Source: Phyllobacterium sp. YR531 (GTDB taxonomy: Bacteria > Pseudomonadota > Alphaproteobacteria > Rhizobiales > Rhizobiaceae). From it: DNA of 64,000 nt. The position numbers were made by a program, and so were the translations under genes. The DNA is taken from contig NZ_AKIZ01000023.1 in assembly GCF_000282595.1 (NCBI RefSeq), positions 1-64,000 on the forward strand. The letters run 5' to 3'. Positions within the stretch are counted from its first letter, which is position 1, and the number at the start of each line of letters is the position of its first letter. The notes under the pieces are model-generated. The model did not search any database, was not told where the DNA came from, and saw nothing but the letters and a program-made list of their open reading frames with translations. This document shows positions 25,893-34,390 of this stretch, one piece after another.

Positions 25893-27662
25893 ATGGGCGA
25901 AACATATGTCGGTACAAATGGTGATGACAGGTTTGTTCAGGGTTCTGAATCGGAAGTAACGGTCGAGGCATTGGGCGGCAATGACGAAATCATTCTCGAT
26001 CTTTCCGATGATAACGGAGGATTCAACACCGTCTATGCCGGATCAGGAAATGATCGGGTAGAAAACCGCTACGAAGGCGGCAACGACGTTGATCTTGGCA
26101 GCGGCGACGATGTTTATATCGGCGAGGGTTTCGCGTTCAGTGGCGACCCTTTTGACGTTGTCAAGGCCGGTGATGGAAATGACAGGTTCGACATCTCTAC
26201 CCGCCACAGTGAGTATTATGGCGAGGGCGGCAATGACACCTTCAATTCGGAAGGTTGGGAGAACATTTTCGATGGAGGGTCGGGAATAGACACTATCAGC
26301 TATGCGCTTCGTGACAGTGTCGATACAAAAGGCGTCACTATTGATCTGGATAGGGAATTTGCCGACACAGGCGAAAACAGGCGTGAAAAACTTGTCGGCA
26401 TCGAAAATGCCATCGGTACGAAGTTCAGCGATACGATTTTCGGCACAGTCGAGAATAATTCGCTGTCCGGCCGCGATGGCAATGACGACCTTATAGGCCT
26501 TAGCGGTAACGACGTGCTCGATGGTGGCACCGGCGCTGACCGCATGTATGGCGGAGCGGGCAACGACACCTATTTTGTCGATAATGCCGGCGATATTGTC
26601 AATGAAGTTACCGATAATGCTTCCGGCGTAGATACCGTGAACTCGAGTATCTCCTTCAGCCTGCTTACCGGCTCGCAACTCTCCGGGAATGTGGAAAATC
26701 TAACACTTATCGGCACTGCTTCAATCAACGCAACTGGCAATAACCTCGCCAATGTTCTTGTTGGAAATGCCGCAGCAAACATTTTGACAGGCAATGGTGG
26801 TGACGATCTGCTGAATGGTGGTGCTGGCGCTGACATACTGTCCGGCGGTGTGGGTAGCGACCGTTACGTTGTCGACAATATTGGTGATCGGGTCATCGAG
26901 GGTAATGTCGCAGGCATTGATACGGTCCAAAGCTCTGTATCTTTCGCTGCGGGTGGGCAGCATATCGAAAATATTGTGCTCACCGGCTCTGGCAATATCA
27001 ATGCGAGCGGCAATGCACTGGCCAATTCGCTGACAGGCAACAGCGGAAACAATGCTCTGGATGGCGGAGCTGGAGCCGATATTATGGCTGGTGGCGCTGG
27101 CAACGACAAATACTACGTCGATAATGCTGGTGACAGAATCATTGAGGGAAATGTTGCTGGCATTGATGTTGTTTCGAGTTCAGTTTCCTTTTCCGCTGGT
27201 GCTCAGTTTATCGAGAACATCGTTCTGACAGGCTCGGCCAGCATCAATGCCACCGGTAATGCCTTGAACAACTATCTTGTAGGCAATACCGCCGCCAATA
27301 TCCTTAGTGGTGGACTCGGAAACGACACACTGACCGGGGGCGAAGGCCGGGATGCGTTTTTCTTCAATACCGCGCCAAACGGCAGCACCAACCGTGACAC
27401 CATCACTGATTTCAATGTACCAGCTGACACGGTCTGGATGGAAAACGCAGTGTTCACGGCGCTAGGTGCGCCGGGGGCTTTGGCTGCAGCCGCCTTCCAC
27501 ATCGGAGCAGGTGCGACCGACGCAGCCGATCGCATCATCTACAACTCGACAACTGGCGGTCTCTATTATGATGCCGATGGTTCGGGATCGGGTTCAGCGA
27601 TACAGTTTGCAAGCCTGACCAAGGGGCTTGCACTCACAAACGCAGATTTCCTGATAGTCTGA
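25893..27662 (+). CDS. RTX calcium-binding repeat protein, copy 1
   Basis: 589-residue secreted protein with no signal peptide and no enzymatic domain. Most of it is glycine/aspartate nonapeptide RTX repeats (for example GGNDEIILD, GGTGADRMYGGAGNDTYFVD) that fold as calcium-bound beta-rolls. These alternate with a longer unit containing VIEGNVAGIDTV, ENIVLTGS and INATGNALNN. The C-terminal 143 residues form the module shared by all four RTX proteins here, ending NADFLIV, the Asp-plus-hydrophobic tail of type I secretion substrates. A GGAGAG site precedes the ATG. Function is unknown; a surface, adhesive or biofilm matrix role is inference. A strong terminator follows, so it is probably monocistronic. 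Confidence 0.85.
   Translation: MGETYVGTNGDDRFVQGSESEVTVEALGGNDEIILDLSDDNGGFNTVYAGSGNDRVENRYEGGNDVDLGSGDDVYIGEGFAFSGDPFDVVKAGDGNDRFDISTRHSEYYGEGGNDTFNSEGWENIFDGGSGIDTISYALRDSVDTKGVTIDLDREFADTGENRREKLVGIENAIGTKFSDTIFGTVENNSLSGRDGNDDLIGLSGNDVLDGGTGADRMYGGAGNDTYFVDNAGDIVNEVTDNASGVDTVNSSISFSLLTGSQLSGNVENLTLIGTASINATGNNLANVLVGNAAANILTGNGGDDLLNGGAGADILSGGVGSDRYVVDNIGDRVIEGNVAGIDTVQSSVSFAAGGQHIENIVLTGSGNINASGNALANSLTGNSGNNALDGGAGADIMAGGAGNDKYYVDNAGDRIIEGNVAGIDVVSSSVSFSAGAQFIENIVLTGSASINATGNALNNYLVGNTAANILSGGLGNDTLTGGEGRDAFFFNTAPNGSTNRDTITDFNVPADTVWMENAVFTALGAPGALAAAAFHIGAGATDAADRIIYNSTTGGLYYDADGSGSGSAIQFASLTKGLALTNADFLIV
27231..27662 (+). repeat. RTX C-terminal module, copy 1 of 4
   Basis: 432-base segment (143 codons plus stop) beginning GGCTCGGCCAGCATCAATGC. 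It is strongly similar in DNA and protein to segments at 31419, 33368 and 36515, all ending at the stop codon. It encodes INATGNALNNYLVGN, a last RTX pair, and the secretion-signal region. Confidence 0.85.
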
Positions 27663-27681
27663 GCAAGCTTGAACAAACAAA

Positions 27682-27709
27682 GCCCCGGCGTCGCGAGACG
27701 CCGGGGCCT
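27682..27709 (+). terminator. Terminator of RTX gene 1
   Basis: 11-bp GC-rich stem (GCCCCGGCGTC / GACGCCGGGGC) with a GCGA loop and a following CTTT, 20 bases past the stop. Confidence 0.85.
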
Positions 27710-27920
27710 TTACATTTTAGCCAGTGGATTGCGATCTCCAGACCATCTCCGATTGCGTTCGTAGTACGCCCGCTTTCTGTTATAGCGGCCACCTCTCACA
27801 CGTCATCCACAACGCCTAATTTCTAAATATATGTAAAACCAACCTTTGTTCGTTGACAGGGCTTTTCTTTTTTCACACGTTGAAGAAACTTAAAGTTGTA
27901 AACAAAGAATGGGGAATTGC

Positions 27921-30900
27921 ATGTGCATCGCTTGCCTAGCCGTTGAAGAACCAGCTTTCCGCGCCGAAAACATTGCCTCCAATGGTGGAGCGCCCGCTGC
28001 AACAGCTGTTCCGTTAGGAGCAGTCACTTATCCCGATCCATCGAATATTGATCAAACGCCGGACAATCCCTTCGGCAAAAGCACTGACTATGAGGCATTT
28101 CTCGACCGACTCGGTACATTGTCGCGTCAGCTCACCCCCGAGATGGCTGCCAATCCCATCAAGATCAATCTGGAGGAACTGAACGATCACCCTGAATATA
28201 AGCTCTCCGCACAGCAGGCGCTGGAACAGTGGTCAGCAGTCACACCACTTAAATTCGAGTTCGTGACAACCGGCGAATGGATCAAGGTGATCAGCCCGGA
28301 AGTCGGTGAAACCAATGATGGCAGCGCATTTTCTCAAGGACGGCTGGTCAGTGTAGGGCAGCGATTCCACGACACGGAAAATATCACCACCCCTGGCGGC
28401 TACATATTCAACACGTTTATCCATGAGTTCGGGCATGAGTTCGGCCTGAATCATCCGGGCTATTACAATTATAGCGGCCCGGGCGGTGATCAGATCGATT
28501 ATGTCGATGATGCGACCTGGGTTTTCGATCAGCAGCGCTATAGTGTCATGTCTTATTTCAATGGCATTGACGTTGGTAATACAACGCGTTGGTCAGCCAC
28601 GACGCCGTTGGCTGCAGATATTGAAGCCGTGATTCGCCGATTCTTCTCGACCGAAACTGATGGCGTCAGAACCTATCAGGATATCCAACTCAACACCGGC
28701 GATGATGTTTATGGTTTCGGGTCAACCAAAAATGGATACCAGATCACCAAGGATGGCCTGACACGCGATATCGGTTTTGCTATCCATGATACCGGGGGCA
28801 ACGACACTATCGACTTCTCGGGCTCAATTTCCGGCACTATTCTTGATCTGCGTGCTGGTCGCTGGTCCGATGTAAACGGCCATAAGTTCAACGTCTTCAT
28901 TTACGAAGGGCACAATGCGGATGGCTCGCAATACATCATTGAAAATGGTGTCGGTAGCGCTTTCGAAGATATTATCATCGGCAATACAGGTAATAACAAG
29001 CTGACCGGCGGCGCTGCCGCCGACTATATTGACGGTGGCACAGGCAATGATACCGCCGATTATTCCACGAGCGCCAGTGCGGTAACAATTGACCTGAAGA
29101 CCGGTGTTACCTTGGGCGGCGATGCTCAAGGAGACACATTAAAATCCATCGAAAATCTTATCGGATCTGCTTTCGCTGATCGATTGACCGGCGATACCGC
29201 AGTCAACCGCCTGTTTGGTGGTGGGGGCAATGATACTCTGGTTGGCGGCGGCGGCGCAGACTATTTTGACGGTGGGGACGGCCTTGATACGGCTGATTAT
29301 TCCGGTGCCACAGCCGGGGTTACTGTTGACTACAGCACCACAACCAACGGGACCTTTGTTTCCGTAGAACGAGTATTGGGCTCTGCGTTCAACGACAATC
29401 TGTTGGGTAGCGATGGCTCCAATGAGCTTCATGGTGGTGATGGCAATGACATTATTGCCGGCGGTTTGGACCTGCTTGCCAGCCGGGATAAAAACAATGT
29501 GCTGCCAAACCAGCCAGGTGTTGAAAGCCTGGATGGAGATGACCTTCTATACGGTGAAGGCGGCAACGATATAATTGAAGGCGGTGCCGGAAACGATCTG
29601 CTCGACGGCGGCGATGGCGATGACATCCTCAGAGGTCAGGCAGGCGCTGATATTTTCCGCGGTGGCAATGGTTCTGATACCGTTGATTTCAGCCATGAAA
29701 GCCCCTTCCAGCTTCTCGTCAATCTTGCAACCAACGAAGCAAATGGTGGCACGGCAACGGGCGACAAGTTCTACAGCATTGAAAACCTTATCGGCTCGGA
29801 TGATCGTATCGATCGGTTTATCGGCACCGATGATGACAATCATTTCCAGGGACTTGGCGGCGGCGACTTTTTCAATGGCGGCGGCGGCAATGATATCCTC
29901 GATGGTGCTCGCGACGGTGACGTTCTTTACGGCGAAGCTGGCAATGACACACTCATTGGTGGCGCCGGGTTTGACTATCTTGACGGCGGAACCGGTGTTG
30001 ACACGGCTGTTTATTCCGGAAGCACGAAGGGCGTTTCCATTGATCTTGGACTAGGCACAGCCAGCGGTGGTGACGCCGAAGGCAATACGGTAACCGGTGT
30101 CCGTGGCGACGTTCTGGTTTCGATTGAAAACCTGACAGGTTCTTCCTTTGACGACAGTCTTACAGGAGATGCTGCTGCAAACAGGCTCGTTGGCGGTGCA
30201 GGCAACGACACGCTGAGTGGCGGTGCGGGCAAGGACTACCTCGATGGTGGTGAAGGTAGCGATACCGCAACTTACTATCAAAGCACCCAGGGCGTTACGA
30301 TCAATCTGGCTGCAAATTTGAGCGAAGATACGTTTGTATCAATCGAAAACCTTGCTGGCTCGGGATTCAACGATCAGCTGACCGGCGATGCCGGAGCAAA
30401 CAAGCTTACCGGCCAGGGCGGCAATGATACATTGCTGGGTGGCGGCGGCGATGACATATTGGAAGGCGATTACGTGCCCGCTCCTGTTTCCGGCGTCGGA
30501 ATGGGTACTGGCTACACTACCCTCCCCGGCAATTCCGTGAATAACTCGATAGCTGCCGCTTTTGTCGTTACCGATAATTTTTCTCTGGCAGCAGATGCCG
30601 ACATCTCAAACGCCACCACGGTTGCCCACACCACGATTACTGCCACAAGTAATGGTGGTGCTGGCTTCTATAAGGTGACTGTAAAAGCCGGATCGACCAT
30701 TACACTCGACATTGACCATACGACAGGCTTCGACAGTTACATCAGTATTTTGCAGGATAATGGCGCTGCAGGGCTCGTTCTTCTGAGCAATGACGATGCT
30801 GGCGGCGATTCCGGATCAAACAACACAACGGATTCGGGCCTGAAATACACGGTCACGCAGGATGGCGACTATTATATCCGCGTTGGAGACTATGACAGCA

Positions 30901-31847
30901 GGGGCACTGCTCTCACATCGGGTGATGGCTACAAGCTGAATGTTTCTGTAGCACCAGCTCCCGGCCAGCCCAATATTGGTGTAGCGGGTGATGACATACT
31001 GGATGGCGGCACCGGCGCCGATACAATGACGGGATTTGCGGGCAACGACACATATCATGTGGATAATGCTGGCGATCGTGTCATTGAAGGCAATGTTGCG
31101 GGCGTCGATACGGTTCTCAGCTCTGTCACTTTTGCAACCGGTGCCCAATACGTCGAGAATGTCACCTTGACTGGCTCCGCAAATATCAACGCGACGGGTA
31201 ACGCACTTGCCAATACGCTTGTCGGTAACAGCGGAAATAACACGCTCGACGGTGGAGCTGGTGCCGACCTGCTATCAGGTGGTGCCGGGTCCGATAAGTA
31301 CTATATCGACAATGCTGGAGACCGTGTGGTCGAGGGTAATGTTGCCGGTATCGATGTTGTCTCAAGCTCTGTGTCTTTTGCCGCTGGCGGTCAGCATATT
31401 GAGAGTATTCTTCTCACCGGCTCGGCCAGCATCAATGCAACCGGCAACGCGTTGAACAACTATCTTGTCGGCAATTCAGGGGCAAATATCATCAGCGGCG
31501 GCGCTGGCAGTGATACACTCACCGGTGGTGCCGGAAAAGATGCCTTTGTCTTCAACACAGCTCTCGGCAGCACCAACCGCGATACGATCACCGACTTTGA
31601 TGCTCCGACAGATACAATCTGGTTAGACGATTCTGTCTTCAGTGCATTCGGTGCATTGGGCACATTGACGGCAGCTGCGTTCCATATCGGGGCATCTGCA
31701 GCAGATGCGAGCGACCGGATTTTCTACAATTCATCAACCGGTGGCTTGTTCTACGATGCTGATGGTACGGCTGCAGGCAGTGCCTTGCAATTCGCAACAC
31801 TGACAAAGGGTCTCGCTCTGACGAATGCTGATTTCGTGGTGATTTAA
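27921..31847 (+). CDS. Serralysin-type M10 metalloprotease with RTX repeats and an internal PPC domain
   Basis: 1308-residue secreted zinc protease. The catalytic domain occupies about residues 1-270. The zinc motif HEFGHEFGLNHPG starts at residue 168, and the Met-turn YSVMSYF has its Met near 210. RTX repeat blocks follow. A PPC-like (pre-peptidase C-terminal) beta-sandwich sits inside the repeats at about residues 880-1010 (FYKVTVKAGSTITLDID ... GDYYIRVGDYDSRG). More RTX and the shared C-terminal module end in NADFVVI. The ATG at 27921 has a GGGGA site; the ATG at 27909 does not. The N-terminus MCIACLAV carries a CxxC but no signal peptide, as expected for type I export. A strong terminator follows. 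Confidence 0.88.
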   Translation: MCIACLAVEEPAFRAENIASNGGAPAATAVPLGAVTYPDPSNIDQTPDNPFGKSTDYEAFLDRLGTLSRQLTPEMAANPIKINLEELNDHPEYKLSAQQALEQWSAVTPLKFEFVTTGEWIKVISPEVGETNDGSAFSQGRLVSVGQRFHDTENITTPGGYIFNTFIHEFGHEFGLNHPGYYNYSGPGGDQIDYVDDATWVFDQQRYSVMSYFNGIDVGNTTRWSATTPLAADIEAVIRRFFSTETDGVRTYQDIQLNTGDDVYGFGSTKNGYQITKDGLTRDIGFAIHDTGGNDTIDFSGSISGTILDLRAGRWSDVNGHKFNVFIYEGHNADGSQYIIENGVGSAFEDIIIGNTGNNKLTGGAAADYIDGGTGNDTADYSTSASAVTIDLKTGVTLGGDAQGDTLKSIENLIGSAFADRLTGDTAVNRLFGGGGNDTLVGGGGADYFDGGDGLDTADYSGATAGVTVDYSTTTNGTFVSVERVLGSAFNDNLLGSDGSNELHGGDGNDIIAGGLDLLASRDKNNVLPNQPGVESLDGDDLLYGEGGNDIIEGGAGNDLLDGGDGDDILRGQAGADIFRGGNGSDTVDFSHESPFQLLVNLATNEANGGTATGDKFYSIENLIGSDDRIDRFIGTDDDNHFQGLGGGDFFNGGGGNDILDGARDGDVLYGEAGNDTLIGGAGFDYLDGGTGVDTAVYSGSTKGVSIDLGLGTASGGDAEGNTVTGVRGDVLVSIENLTGSSFDDSLTGDAAANRLVGGAGNDTLSGGAGKDYLDGGEGSDTATYYQSTQGVTINLAANLSEDTFVSIENLAGSGFNDQLTGDAGANKLTGQGGNDTLLGGGGDDILEGDYVPAPVSGVGMGTGYTTLPGNSVNNSIAAAFVVTDNFSLAADADISNATTVAHTTITATSNGGAGFYKVTVKAGSTITLDIDHTTGFDSYISILQDNGAAGLVLLSNDDAGGDSGSNNTTDSGLKYTVTQDGDYYIRVGDYDSRGTALTSGDGYKLNVSVAPAPGQPNIGVAGDDILDGGTGADTMTGFAGNDTYHVDNAGDRVIEGNVAGVDTVLSSVTFATGAQYVENVTLTGSANINATGNALANTLVGNSGNNTLDGGAGADLLSGGAGSDKYYIDNAGDRVVEGNVAGIDVVSSSVSFAAGGQHIESILLTGSASINATGNALNNYLVGNSGANIISGGAGSDTLTGGAGKDAFVFNTALGSTNRDTITDFDAPTDTIWLDDSVFSAFGALGTLTAAAFHIGASAADASDRIFYNSSTGGLFYDADGTAAGSALQFATLTKGLALTNADFVVI
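31419..31847 (+). repeat. RTX C-terminal module, copy 2 of 4
   Basis: 429-base copy of the shared module, one codon shorter than the others because it reads ALGSTNRD where copies 1 and 3 read APNGSTNRD or AANGSTNRD. It ends at the stop of the long metalloprotease. Confidence 0.85.
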
Positions 31848-31873
31848 TCCTCAATCAGAATTTCAGGCCCCCT

Positions 31874-31903
31874 AACCCCGGTATTCCTCCGAATACCGGG
31901 GTT
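31874..31903 (+). terminator. Terminator of the long M10 protease gene
   Basis: 13-bp perfect stem (AACCCCGGTATTC / GAATACCGGGGTT) with a CTCC loop, 27 bases after the stop. Confidence 0.85.
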
Positions 31904-32092
31904 ATTCTTGAATACGACGATAATTTCGACGCGCAAACTGCGCTCTAAAAACCCCAAATTCTCAATTCAATGCACTCATGTGAGCTAGTGGCAATTTCGT
32001 TCGCGGTTGCATAATGCTGGTGTGGTCTAATTTGCCTGATCAGCCGTACGGCTGGGCAGGTTCACGAAACACGAGCAATACAAGGTAGAAAA

Positions 32093-33799
32093 GTGGCTAG
32101 AACAACACTTACAAACAACCTGATAAACCTTTCAGATGCTGCTGGCATAGACAATGGCGATAACTTTGCGGTGACTGGAGCAGCACTTGCATTGGACATC
32201 ATAAATCTAACCGATGCCGACGACACGTATAATGGCAACAATCTTGAAAACGAAGTTTACGGGATGGGAGGCAACGACAAGATCAGCGGCGGCGGTGGAA
32301 ATGACGAACTCCACGGCGATGACGGAAACGACACGTTGAATGGTGATGCCGGCAATGATTACCTTTATGGCGGCAGCGGCAATGACATCCTCAACGGCGG
32401 TATCGGTAACGACTGGCTCTACGGCGGCGATGGCAAAGATACCATCTATGGCGGCGCTGGCGATGATTATATCTATGTTGGCAGCGGTGATATTTTCATC
32501 AGCGACGACTCTGACAATATTGCCTATGGCGGTGACGGCAACGACAATATTGATGGCGACGATTACAACGACACGTTGAGCGGCGATGCTGGAGATGACT
32601 TTATCGACGGCTGGGATGGCAACGACACGCTTCTTGGTGGCACAGGTCAAGACGTGCTTGATGGTGGCTTTGGTAACGATTACCTCGATGGCGGCACTGG
32701 TGCAGACAAGATGTATGGCGGAAAGGGCAACGATACCTACATCTTCGACAATGCCGGCGATGTTATTGTTGAAAGCTCGTCTGCCGACGGAATAGATACT
32801 GTAAAATCGTACTACAGCTTCTACCTTTCCAATCAGGCTCAATTTCAGGGCAATATCGAAAATGCCCAATTGCTTGGAACAGGCAATGTGAATGTCTCGG
32901 GCAACGCTCTCAACAACACGCTGACCGGCAACACTGGCAACAACATCATCAATGGTGGTGCTGGCGCGGATACGATGATTGGCGGGGCCGGATCAGACAC
33001 ATATTACGTCGACCATGCGAGTGATCGCGTGCTTGAAGGAAACGTCGCTGGTATTGATACCGTCTACAGCTCAATCAATTTTGCAACCTTCGGTCAGTTC
33101 ATTGAAAATGTCACTTTGACAGGATCAGGCAACATCAATGCCAGCGGTAATGCGCTCGCCAACACTTTGACCGGAAACGCGGGCAACAATGCTCTCGACG
33201 GCGGAGCGGGTGCGGATATCATGGCTGGCGGTGCCGGTGGCGACAGGTACTATGTCGATAATGTTGGCGACCGGGTGATCGAAGGCAATACGGCTGGCAT
33301 CGATATTGTTTCCAGTTCCATCTCCTTTGCAGCTGGCGGACAGCATATCGAGAATATTCTGCTCACCGGCTCGGCCAGCATCAATGCGACAGGTAACGCC
33401 CTGAACAACTACCTTGTCGGCAATTCCGCTGCCAATATCCTCAGCGGCGGTGCCGGTAATGATACGTTGACCGGCGGCGCAGGCAATGATGCCTTTGTGT
33501 TCAACACGGCGGCAAACGGCAGTACCAACCGCGATACGATCACGGATTTCAATGTTCCGTCCGATACGATCTGGATGGAAAATGCCGTGTTCACGGCACT
33601 CGGTGCCAATGGAACTCTTGCAGCCGGTGCCTTCCACATCGGAGCCGGCGCAACCGATGCAGCAGACCGTATCATCTACAACTCAACCACCGGCGCGCTA
33701 TATTATGACGCCGATGGATCGGGTTCAGGTGCGGCAGTGCAATTTGCAAGCATAGGCAAAGGTCTTGCCTTGACGAACGCCGATTTCCTGGTGATCTAA
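32093..33799 (+). CDS. RTX calcium-binding repeat protein, copy 2
   Basis: 568-residue repeat protein starting with GTG at 32093 (MARTTLTNNLINLSD), preceded by AAGG. After a short non-repeat head it has an unusually regular run of RTX nonapeptides (about residues 50-210), including many with tyrosine (YLYGGSGND, WLYGGDGKD, YIYVGSGD). Three longer ENVTLTGS/INASGNALAN units come next, then the shared C-terminal module ending NADFLVI. No catalytic domain is present. It is probably exported by a type I system and calcium-folded outside the cell. Its second half is a close relative of the protein at 25893. Role unknown. Confidence 0.85.
   Translation: MARTTLTNNLINLSDAAGIDNGDNFAVTGAALALDIINLTDADDTYNGNNLENEVYGMGGNDKISGGGGNDELHGDDGNDTLNGDAGNDYLYGGSGNDILNGGIGNDWLYGGDGKDTIYGGAGDDYIYVGSGDIFISDDSDNIAYGGDGNDNIDGDDYNDTLSGDAGDDFIDGWDGNDTLLGGTGQDVLDGGFGNDYLDGGTGADKMYGGKGNDTYIFDNAGDVIVESSSADGIDTVKSYYSFYLSNQAQFQGNIENAQLLGTGNVNVSGNALNNTLTGNTGNNIINGGAGADTMIGGAGSDTYYVDHASDRVLEGNVAGIDTVYSSINFATFGQFIENVTLTGSGNINASGNALANTLTGNAGNNALDGGAGADIMAGGAGGDRYYVDNVGDRVIEGNTAGIDIVSSSISFAAGGQHIENILLTGSASINATGNALNNYLVGNSAANILSGGAGNDTLTGGAGNDAFVFNTAANGSTNRDTITDFNVPSDTIWMENAVFTALGANGTLAAGAFHIGAGATDAADRIIYNSTTGALYYDADGSGSGAAVQFASIGKGLALTNADFLVI
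33368..33799 (+). repeat. RTX C-terminal module, copy 3 of 4
   Basis: 432-base copy ending at the stop of the second RTX-only gene. Closest by eye to copy 1, including the TDFNVPSDTIWMENAVFTALG segment. Confidence 0.85.
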
Positions 33800-33812
33800 A
33801 GCCACCAAGAAT

Positions 33813-33844
33813 ACACCGCCCTGCCCGAAAAGGCGGGGCGGTGT
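33813..33844 (+). terminator. Hairpin terminator of RTX gene 3
   Basis: The stem ACACCGCCCTGCC / GGCGGGGCGGTGT with one G.T pair lies 14 bases after the stop. The T tract is poor, so efficiency is uncertain. Confidence 0.6.
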
Positions 33845-33877
33845 AGATCGAGCACTACCCACAACAGGAATGCTCCT

Positions 33878-34252
33878 ATGTTTGATCACGTCAAATTCGG
33901 TGTAAGCGATTATGCAGCCAGCAAAGCGTTTTACCTGAAGGCACTCGAGCCAATTGGCGCAACTGTTATCTCGGAAGGATCGCCCACATACGGTGTTGAG
34001 CTTAGCTCACAGGATGAAGCTTCACTGTGCTTGTACGAGACGGAGGAGAAGCCCGCTCACCTTCACCTGGCATTCAAGGCGAAAAGTCGCCAGCAGGTTG
34101 ATGCATTCTATCACGCGGCATTGGCGGCAGGCGGCAAGGATAATGGCGCACCTGGTCTGCGCCCGCGCTATCACGCGCATTACTATGCAGCTTTCGTCAT
34201 TGATCCGGATGGTCACAACATTGAAATGGTTTGCCATAAGCCTGAGGCATAA
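33878..34252 (+). CDS. VOC-superfamily (glyoxalase-like) protein
   Basis: 124-residue protein with the vicinal-oxygen-chelate fold: MFDHVKFGVSDYAASKAFY at the start, with the first metal His near residue 4, then PAHLHLAFKAKSR and the final FVIDPDGHNIEMVCH with the metal-binding Glu. Family members are isomerases, dioxygenases or resistance proteins. Substrate unknown. It is cytoplasmic, with an ACAGGA site. It is the only non-secreted gene between RTX genes 3 and 4, and nothing links it functionally to them. Confidence 0.87.
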   Translation: MFDHVKFGVSDYAASKAFYLKALEPIGATVISEGSPTYGVELSSQDEASLCLYETEEKPAHLHLAFKAKSRQQVDAFYHAALAAGGKDNGAPGLRPRYHAHYYAAFVIDPDGHNIEMVCHKPEA

Positions 34253-34390
34253 ATTCTCGCCTGGCGCGGGCCAATCCGACTAGATTCCAAATATCTTTTT
34301 ACGCTGCATCCGTTTATTCAATTGCTGAAACAAAAAGAGCAATATAGCTATGGCACAACTACTTTAAGTTGGTGTGTCAGAGAGATATAA

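Noticed and set aside
26043-33637. Long minus-strand frames opposite the RTX genes
   Set aside because: The repeated Gly/Asp codons create long antisense frames rich in Ile, Val and Ala; they repeat with the RTX pattern and have no start signals.
25893-33799. RTX nonapeptide DNA repeats as a CRISPR or satellite array
   Set aside because: The repeats are coding, in frame, and vary at third positions; there are no constant repeats with unique spacers.
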